Shown here piece after piece: positions 5,880 to 10,901 of a stretch of 10,901 nucleotides of DNA. Position 1 is the stretch's first letter. The number at the start of each line of letters is the position of its first letter. This DNA is from Chitinophagaceae bacterium (GTDB lineage Bacteria > Bacteroidota > Bacteroidia > Chitinophagales > Chitinophagaceae), in the NCBI GenBank assembly GCA_003455235.1, contig DMRT01000013.1:1-10901 (forward strand), written 5' to 3'. The translations under genes and the position numbers were made by a program. The notes below the pieces were generated by a model. That model saw only the letters and a list, made by a program, of their open reading frames with translations, did no database searches and was not told the origin of the DNA.

Positions 5880-8800
5880 ATGAGAAAATATTTATTGCTT
5901 GCAGCCGCTTGCCTGGCCGTCTTCACTTCCTTTTCACAAAAAAAACAAAACGCACCCGCTGTTAACGATGACAGTATTTTATTCAGTAAGGTGAAATACC
6001 GCTCCATCGGTCCTTACCGCGGCGGACGCAGCGGCGCTGTAACGGGCGATCCGTTGCAGAAGAACACGTTTTATTTTGGTGCCACCGGTGGTGGTGTATG
6101 GAAAACCATCGACGGCGGCAGCAACTGGAAAAACATCAGCGATAAATATTTTGGTGGCAGCATCGGCTGCGTGGCCATAGCACCCAGCGACGCCACCATA
6201 TTATATGCAGGCGAAGGCGAGAATACCCTCCGGGGAAACGTGAGCGAAGGATTCGGTCTTTGGCGCAGCGATGATGGCGGACGCAGCTGGCGCAACATCG
6301 GGCTTAAAGACAGCCGCCACATCATCCGCATCGTCATCCACCCCAAAAATCCCGACATCGTTTGGGTGGCTGCCATCGGCCATTTGTTTGGCCCCAATGA
6401 AGAACGCGGCGTGTTTAAAACAACCGACGGTGGTAAAACATGGAAGAAAGTATTGTACGTAAACAACCAAACCGGCTGCAGCGACCTGGTGATGGAACCC
6501 GGCAATCCTGCTGTACTGTATGCCGGCACCTGGCGCATCCTTCGTACGCCATATAGTCTCGAAAGCGGCGGCGATGGAAGCGGTATCTGGAAAAGCACCG
6601 ACGGCGGCGAAACATGGAAAAACATCACAACGGCCAAAGGATTTCCAAAAGGTACCTGGGGTATCGTGGGGGTAGCCGTTTGTGCGTCAAACAGCGATAA
6701 AGTATACGCCCTCATCGAAAACAAAGACGGCGGCATGTACGTAAGCAACGATGCCGGCGAAAGCTGGACCCTGCAGAGCAGTGATAACAACATCCGGCAG
6801 CGTGCATGGTATTACACCAAGGTTTTTGTCGATCCTAAAAACGATAACCTCGTATGGGTGCTCAACGTGAATTTTTTAAAAAGCACCGACGGCGGAAAAA
6901 CATTCCGCAACGTCAATACACCCCATGGCGATCACCACGACCTGTGGATTGACCCCGCCGACGGCAACCGCATGGTAATTGCTGATGACGGCGGCGCCCA
7001 GGTAAGTTACGATGGCGGAAACAACTGGAGTTCGTACGAAAATCAGCCCACGGCACAATTTTACCGGGTGAGCACCGACAATCATTTTCCTTACCGGATA
7101 CTGGGCGCCCAACAGGATAACTCAACCGTGCGCATATTATCAAGAAGCGACGGTGGACAGATTACCACCGATCACTGGCAGCCCACCGCCGGTGCTGAGA
7201 GCGGTTACGTGGTGGCCGATCCATTGAATCCCGATATTGTATACGGGGGTAACTACAGTGGATATTTATCACGGCTTGATCATAAAACAGGAGAGAACCG
7301 GGCGGTGAGTGTGTGGCCCGATGATCCGCTGGGCGCCGGTGCCGATGTGTCCAAATACCGGTTTCAATGGAACTTCCCCATTTTCTTTTCGCCACACGAT
7401 CCGAAGAAACTGTATGCCTGCGGCAATATGCTGTTTGCCACCGAAAACGAAGGAGCTTCCTGGACTGCACTGGGCGGAGACCTGACCACCAATGATAAGG
7501 AACGGCAACGATCCAGCGGCGGGCCCATCACCAAAGACAATACCGGGGTGGAAGTGTATTGCACCATCTTCACCGCAGCAGAATCGGTACTGGAAAAAGA
7601 TTTATTGTGGACCGGCAGCGACGACGGGCTGATACACGTGAGCAAAGACGGCGGGAAGAACTGGGATAACGTAACTCCAAAAGAGGCCGGGCGGTGGATG
7701 ATGTGGAACTGCGTGGAGACGGATCCGTTCAAAAAAGGCAAGGCTTATTTTGTAGGAACAAAATACAAGAGCGATGACTTTACTCCCTATATCTTTAAAA
7801 CGGAAGATTATGGAAAAAGCTGGACAAAGATCACCAATGGCATCCCCTCCACACACTTCACCCGAGCCCTGCGTGCCGATAAAAAACGACCAGGCTTGTT
7901 GTATTGCGGAACCGAATACGGCATGTACATCAGTTACGACGACGGTACAACCTGGAAACCATTCCAGCTGAACCTCCCGCTGGTGCCCATCACCGATCTT
8001 ACCATTAAGGAAAATGATCTCATCGTTGCCACACAGGGCCGGGCCTTCTGGGTATTGGACGACCTGAGCGTGGTGCAGCAGAAGGACAATGACATCCTGA
8101 ATAAAAACCTGCATGTGTTTGCCGTGAATGATGCGTACCGGTACGACGGATTCCAGAACCAGAATGCACGCAATGCAGGCATGAACCCGCCGAACGGATC
8201 GGTAATCAACTATTACCTGAAAAATGTTACCGATTCATCCACGGTAAGCATCGAAATCATGGATAAGAACAGGAAGCAGATCAAGGTTTTTTCCACCGGC
8301 TCAAAAGAAGATAAGATTGACGTGAGCCGGGGTATGAACCGCTTTGTATGGAACATGCTGTACCCGCCTGCCGAAAGGGTGGAGGGGCTTATTCTCTGGC
8401 ACGGTAATGTACCCGGGCCCAAAGCGGCGCCGGGCCTGTACTTCTATAAAATAAAAGCCGATAAGGATTCGGCTGAAGGAAGTTTTACCATCAGGGCCAA
8501 TCCCGTGTACAACCTGTCGCAACAGGATTACGATGACCAGTTCAGTTTTCTCATCACCATACGGGATAAATTCAACGAGATACAGAAAGCCGGTAAAAAC
8601 ATCCGCGACCTGCGTAAACAGATCAATGATTTTACGGATAAGCAGGGAAAGAACTGCCCGAAAGAAATTAAACAGCTGGCCGATACCATCAACAAACAGA
8701 TGACAGCGGTGGAAGAAGCGCTTCACCAGACAAAGGCCAAGAGCGGCCAGGATGTATTGAACTTTCCCATCCGCCTCGATGATAAAATATCCGGCCTGTA

Positions 8801-8984
8801 TGATTTTGCTGCCAGCGGCAATGCAGCGCCGGCCAAACAGGTAAAAGATGCGTACGCCGAATTATCGGCACAGGCAGATGCCCAGCTGAATAAATTAAAA
8901 AAGATCATGAACGAAGACCTGGTGAAGCTGAACGATATGATACGGGAGAAAGCATTGCCCGTAATCGGGGTGAAGAAAGATTAA
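5880..8984 (+). CDS. Exported VPS10/sortilin-like Asp-box beta-propeller protein
   Basis: The protein has 1034 residues. Residues 1-20 are a signal peptide (MRKYLLLAAACLAVFTSFSQ). The region from about 40 to 730 carries eleven Asp-box motifs (S/T-x-D-x-G-x-x-W), at 76-83, 130-137, 181-188, 239-246, 289-296, 335-342, 376-383, 521-528, 588-595, 641-648 and 685-692. Most read DGGxxW; the sixth ends in F and the eighth is the degenerate TENEGASW. Asp-boxes are loops between strands of beta-propeller blades, as in sialidases and VPS10/sortilin domains. The opening SIGPYRGGRSGAVTGDP is typical of this large bacterial family, often annotated as glycosyl hydrolase or YVTN/BNR-like. Residues 770-875 look like a beta-sandwich domain (GMNRFVWNMLYPPAER, APGLYFYKIKA). 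Residues 885 to 1030 are largely helical and charged. I see no sialidase catalytic set, so hydrolase activity is unproven. No C-terminal type IX sorting domain is visible. The terminator upstream suggests its own promoter. Confidence 0.85.
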   Translation: MRKYLLLAAACLAVFTSFSQKKQNAPAVNDDSILFSKVKYRSIGPYRGGRSGAVTGDPLQKNTFYFGATGGGVWKTIDGGSNWKNISDKYFGGSIGCVAIAPSDATILYAGEGENTLRGNVSEGFGLWRSDDGGRSWRNIGLKDSRHIIRIVIHPKNPDIVWVAAIGHLFGPNEERGVFKTTDGGKTWKKVLYVNNQTGCSDLVMEPGNPAVLYAGTWRILRTPYSLESGGDGSGIWKSTDGGETWKNITTAKGFPKGTWGIVGVAVCASNSDKVYALIENKDGGMYVSNDAGESWTLQSSDNNIRQRAWYYTKVFVDPKNDNLVWVLNVNFLKSTDGGKTFRNVNTPHGDHHDLWIDPADGNRMVIADDGGAQVSYDGGNNWSSYENQPTAQFYRVSTDNHFPYRILGAQQDNSTVRILSRSDGGQITTDHWQPTAGAESGYVVADPLNPDIVYGGNYSGYLSRLDHKTGENRAVSVWPDDPLGAGADVSKYRFQWNFPIFFSPHDPKKLYACGNMLFATENEGASWTALGGDLTTNDKERQRSSGGPITKDNTGVEVYCTIFTAAESVLEKDLLWTGSDDGLIHVSKDGGKNWDNVTPKEAGRWMMWNCVETDPFKKGKAYFVGTKYKSDDFTPYIFKTEDYGKSWTKITNGIPSTHFTRALRADKKRPGLLYCGTEYGMYISYDDGTTWKPFQLNLPLVPITDLTIKENDLIVATQGRAFWVLDDLSVVQQKDNDILNKNLHVFAVNDAYRYDGFQNQNARNAGMNPPNGSVINYYLKNVTDSSTVSIEIMDKNRKQIKVFSTGSKEDKIDVSRGMNRFVWNMLYPPAERVEGLILWHGNVPGPKAAPGLYFYKIKADKDSAEGSFTIRANPVYNLSQQDYDDQFSFLITIRDKFNEIQKAGKNIRDLRKQINDFTDKQGKNCPKEIKQLADTINKQMTAVEEALHQTKAKSGQDVLNFPIRLDDKISGLYDFAASGNAAPAKQVKDAYAELSAQADAQLNKLKKIMNEDLVKLNDMIREKALPVIGVKKD

Positions 8985-9000
8985 TACTTGATACCGGGTA

Positions 9001-9066
9001 CCGGATGCAGGAAAGAGTTCGATATTGCAGGACTCATTCAATAATAGAGATCTTTCCTGTATCCGG
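9001..9066. repeat. 16-bp inverted repeat between the Asp-box and methyltransferase genes
   Basis: CCGGATGCAGGAAAGA (9001-9016) pairs with TCTTTCCTGTATCCGG (9051-9066): fifteen Watson-Crick pairs and one G-U. The 34-base loop holds a second small stem, TATTG (9023-9027) with CAATA (9039-9043). The first arm starts 17 bases after the stop codon at 8984. No T-tract follows the stem, so it is not a textbook terminator. The second arm covers the -33 region of the methyltransferase promoter. Confidence 0.75.
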
Positions 9067-9074
9067 CATCCATT

Positions 9075-9082
9075 TATCTTTG
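9075..9082 (+). promoter_or_regulatory. -7 box for the methyltransferase gene (leaderless)
   Basis: TATCTTTG is an exact match to TAnnTTTG and ends only 4 bases before the ATG at 9087. Transcription would therefore begin at or next to the start codon. The -33 region shows TTT rather than TTG at 9053-9055. Confidence 0.55.
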
Positions 9083-9086
9083 CGCC

Positions 9087-9731
9087 ATGAATTCATCTTC
9101 CTTTATCAGCAAGTTCAGCTTTTTAAAGCGGGCCTTTGGCAACAAGCCATTCCGTTTGCTCGATATCGGCGCCGGTAATCATTCTGCCACCAAGGCAAAA
9201 TCCGTTTTCCCCAACTGCGAATACCATGGGGTTGACCTGGAAAGGGATTACAACAACAGTGAAGCCGATTTTAAACTCATGAAGGCCTTTTATGAAATGG
9301 ACCTCACCCGGCTGGATTTTGCCGCCATCCCCGATAATTATTTTGATGCAGTGCTGATGGTGCATGTGATTGAACACCTGTACAACGGCGATGATGTGAT
9401 CAAAGGGTTATTGCCCAAACTGAAAAGCGGCGGTTACATGTACATTGAATACCCCGGTGAAAAAAGTACCCGCCTCCCTTCCATGCAGGGGTCGCTGAAC
9501 TTTAAAGACGATCCCACGCATGTGCGGGTGTATTCAGTTAAGGAACTGTCGGCCCTGCTGGCTGAAAAAAACTGCACGGTGTTAAAAGGAGGCACCCGGC
9601 GCAATGCCTGGTTCATCCTGGCCATGCCATTCAGGATCATTAAAACCTGGCTGACCGGGAAAAAACTGCAGGGAAATATTTTCTGGGACCTGTTGGGGTT
9701 TGCGGAGTATGTGTGGGCGAAAAAGTTATAA
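9087..9731 (+). CDS. Class I SAM-dependent methyltransferase
   Basis: The protein has 214 residues and no signal peptide, so it is cytoplasmic. The Rossmann-type methyltransferase core is clear: motif I as LLDIGAGN (24-31), the acidic residue after strand two in YHGVDLE (46-52), DAVLMVHVIEHL (87-98) as the motif IV region, and LKSGGYMYIEYPG (112-124) as the following strand. This arrangement fits the Methyltransf_11/23-like group. The substrate is not deducible; the region from 125 to 214 (HVRVYSVKELSALLAE, then a hydrophobic stretch WFILAMPFRIIKTWL) is the variable substrate-side part. The ATG at 9087 is preceded by an exact -7 box only 4 bases away, suggesting a leaderless message. The stop codon is followed at once by a heptamer repeat array, and the next gene, trmD, converges on it. 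The two being neighbours does not imply a shared role. Confidence 0.85.
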   Translation: MNSSSFISKFSFLKRAFGNKPFRLLDIGAGNHSATKAKSVFPNCEYHGVDLERDYNNSEADFKLMKAFYEMDLTRLDFAAIPDNYFDAVLMVHVIEHLYNGDDVIKGLLPKLKSGGYMYIEYPGEKSTRLPSMQGSLNFKDDPTHVRVYSVKELSALLAEKNCTVLKGGTRRNAWFILAMPFRIIKTWLTGKKLQGNIFWDLLGFAEYVWAKKL

Positions 9732-9759
9732 GTTTAAGGTTTGAGGTTTGAAGTTTGAG
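9732..9759. repeat. Four-unit heptamer array, left arm of inverted pair
   Basis: Four 7-bp units (9732-9738, 9739-9745, 9746-9752, 9753-9759) fit GTTTGAR, except unit 1, which is GTTTAAG. The array begins at the first base after the methyltransferase stop codon. It can pair with the array at 9817-9844 in opposite orientation: 22 Watson-Crick pairs plus 2 G-U pairs of 28, with the poorest fit in the third unit. Confidence 0.85.
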
Positions 9760-9816
9760 GGTGGAGAGTATTCACAACAAAACAATCTTCTGCAAACAGG
9801 CAGGGTGTGTTATAAC

Positions 9817-9844
9817 TTCAAACCAAAAACTTCAAACCTGAAAC
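9817..9844. repeat. Four-unit heptamer array, right arm of inverted pair
   Basis: On the minus strand four units read GTTTCAG, GTTTGAA, GTTTTTG and GTTTGAA. The array ends on the last base of the trmD stop codon, mirroring the left arm at the methyltransferase stop. The 57 bases between the arms (9760-9816) show no gene or further repeat that I can see. Confidence 0.85.
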
Positions 9845-10518
9845 TACTCCATCAAATCGGGTCTCCGCTCTTCTGTTCGCTTCACTGCCTGTTCGTGCCG
9901 CCATTCATCAATGAGTTTATGATTGCCGCTGAGTAACACTTCGGGCACTTTCCAGCCCCGGAACTCTTCGGGCCTTGAATACACCGGGGGCGCCAGTAAA
10001 TTATCCTGGAATGAATCAGTGAGGGCAGAAGTTTCGTCGTTGAGCACACCGGGAATCAGCCGGCCAATGGCATCCACCAGCACAGCAGCGCCGATCTCGC
10101 CGCCGCTGAGCACATAATCGCCGATGGAGATTTCTTTGGTAATGAAATGATCCCTCACCCGCTGGTCAATTCCTTTGTAATGCCCGCATATCAGCAGTAA
10201 ATTATTTTTCAGCGAAAGCTGGTTGGCCATTTTCTGGTTGAAGGTTTCTCCATCAGGTGTCAGGAAAATGATCTCATCGTATTTCGTTTCTTTCTGCAGG
10301 GCTTCAATGGCGTTCACCAACGGTTCAATCATCATCACCATGCCGGCACCGCCGCCAAAAGCATAGTCGTCTACCTGTGCCCGGGCATAGGTGGTATAGT
10401 CCCTCAGGTTGATCACGTTCACTTCCAGCAGACCCTTTTCTCTTGCCCGTTTTAAAATGGAATGGGCAAAGGGACTATCGAGCAGGTTGGGAACAACGGA
10501 AAGGATGTCGATCTTCAT
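9844..10518 (-). CDS. trmD: tRNA (guanosine(37)-N1)-methyltransferase
   Basis: TrmD methylates N1 of G37, next to the anticodon, in tRNAs that read codons starting with C or G-rich sets, and so prevents frameshifting; it is a SPOUT-class enzyme with a trefoil knot and acts as a dimer. At 224 residues it is a usual bacterial length. Family motifs are complete: [10 protein letters not shown] at the start, [15 protein letters not shown] (49-63), [15 protein letters not shown] (107-121), [13 protein letters not shown] (129-141) forming the SAM-binding knot, R153 in [10 protein letters not shown]168 in LTDSF (the catalytic aspartate position), and [25 protein letters not shown] (176-200). In many bacteria trmD sits with rpsP, rimM and rplS; here those are absent on both visible sides, as is common in Bacteroidota. 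The stop codon touches the heptamer array and the start lies next to a tandem repeat. Confidence 0.97.
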   Translation of the reverse strand: MKIDILSVVPNLLDSPFAHSILKRAREKGLLEVNVINLRDYTTYARAQVDDYAFGGGAGMVMMIEPLVNAIEALQKETKYDEIIFLTPDGETFNQKMANQLSLKNNLLLICGHYKGIDQRVRDHFITKEISIGDYVLSGGEIGAAVLVDAIGRLIPGVLNDETSALTDSFQDNLLAPPVYSRPEEFRGWKVPEVLLSGNHKLIDEWRHEQAVKRTEERRPDLME

Positions 10519-10522
10519 GACG

Positions 10523-10553
10523 CAAAGTAAATCTAATATCGAACAAGGAACAA
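10523..10553 (-). promoter_or_regulatory. Candidate trmD promoter, partly inside the tandem repeat
   Basis: On the minus strand, TTG (10551-10553) is followed after 20 bases by TTACTTTG (10523-10530), seven of eight matching TAnnTTTG. The -7 box ends 4 bases before the ATG, so the message would be leaderless. The bases from the -7 box to the start, TTTGCGTCATG, nearly repeat TTTGCGCCATG at the methyltransferase start. The TTG lies in the first unit of the 107-bp array. Confidence 0.5.
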
Positions 10554-10901
10554 GGAATTAAGAATGATGAAGTAAATGCCACGGAGGCACTAAGGCACGG
10601 GCATTTTCAAATTGGTTCAGTTTCACATTTCCACATAAATCAATATCGAACAAGGAACAAGGAATTAAGAATGATGAAGTAAATGCCACGGAGGCACTAA
10701 GGCACGGGCATTTTCAAATTGGTTCAGTTTCACATTTCCACATAAATCAATATCTAACAAGGGACAAGGAATTAAGAATGATGAAGTAAATGCCACGGAG
10801 GCACTAAGGCACGGACATTCCCAGATTGGCTCATTTTCACATTTCCACATCAATCAATATCGAACAAGGAACAAGGAATTAAGAATGATGAAGTAAATGC
10901 C
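10535..10901. repeat. Tandem array of 107-bp units (three full, one partial at the edge)
   Basis: Units begin at 10535, 10642, 10749 and 10856, an exact 107-bp period. Units 1 and 2 are identical. Unit 3 differs from them at about nine positions. Unit 4 shows only 46 bases before the window ends, and all of them match unit 1. Each unit opens with AATATCGAACAAGGAAC and contains a segment with repeated GGCAC words (GCCACGGAGGCACTAAGGCAC in part). There is no spacer between units, so this is not a CRISPR array. No protein reading frame persists, since 107 is not a multiple of three. The array starts 16 bp upstream of trmD and fills the rest of the window, 367 bases in all, without any gene I can support. 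Confidence 0.95.

Noticed and set aside
7602..8114. A 170-codon minus-strand frame, and several others, opposite the Asp-box protein
   Set aside because: They are shadows caused by the composition of the repeated Asp-box codons. None has a start context or a plausible protein pattern.
10574..10606. A hairpin within each 107-bp unit (AAATGCC with GGCATTT)
   Set aside because: The pairing exists in units 1 and 2, but unit 3 has changes in the second arm that break it without compensation, so a selected structure is not supported.
10665..10853. A 62-codon minus-strand frame in the tandem array
   Set aside because: It crosses repeat units in shifting frames because the period is not a multiple of three. 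It is a by-product of the repeat.
10535..10901. Reading the array as CRISPR
   Set aside because: The whole 107-bp period is conserved and there are no variable spacers. No cas genes are present.

Overview
The window reads as a chromosomal segment of a Bacteroidota bacterium, most likely a member of the Chitinophagaceae or a near relative. Four things point there. There is a PorP/SprF-type outer-membrane protein beside a secreted reprolysin-like protease, both typical of bacteria with a type IX secretion system. Most genes have TAnnTTTG-like -7 promoter boxes and short leaders without a Shine-Dalgarno sequence. The housekeeping proteins (uracil phosphoribosyltransferase, adenine deaminase, TrmD) are typical full-length family members. 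The intergenic repeats also look like those scattered through Bacteroidota genomes, although that last point is recollection and not a search result.

Layout, left to right. Positions 1-764 (minus) hold the N-terminal part of a reprolysin-like metalloprotease that runs off the window. Positions 982-1992 (minus) encode a PorP/SprF family protein. A 161-bp gap with three palindromes separates it from uracil phosphoribosyltransferase (upp, 2154-2804, minus), which has the best promoter in the window. Divergent from upp is a small putative lipoprotein (2929-3351, plus). Its end lies 2 bp from the end of the convergent adenine deaminase gene (ade, 3354-5000, minus). Divergent from ade is a secreted LolA-like protein (5104-5793, plus) closed by a strong intrinsic terminator. 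Next comes a 1034-residue exported Asp-box beta-propeller protein of the VPS10/sortilin-like type (5880-8984, plus), then a class I SAM-dependent methyltransferase (9087-9731, plus). Convergent to the methyltransferase is trmD (9844-10518, minus). From 10535 to the right edge runs a tandem array with an exact 107-bp period.

The genes do not form one pathway. upp and ade both serve nucleobase salvage but are not in an operon. The protease and PorP/SprF genes suggest, but do not prove, a type IX secretion context. Most genes appear to be transcribed from their own promoters.

I see no defence system, CRISPR array, transposase, prophage or biosynthetic cluster, and no convincing new multi-gene system. 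The most interesting material is non-coding. A heptamer repeat (consensus GTTTGAR, always four units, 28 bp) occurs three times: twice as an inverted pair filling the gap between the convergent methyltransferase and trmD genes, flush against both stop codons, and once in frame inside adenine deaminase. The 107-bp array begins 16 bp upstream of trmD and seems to supply part of its promoter.
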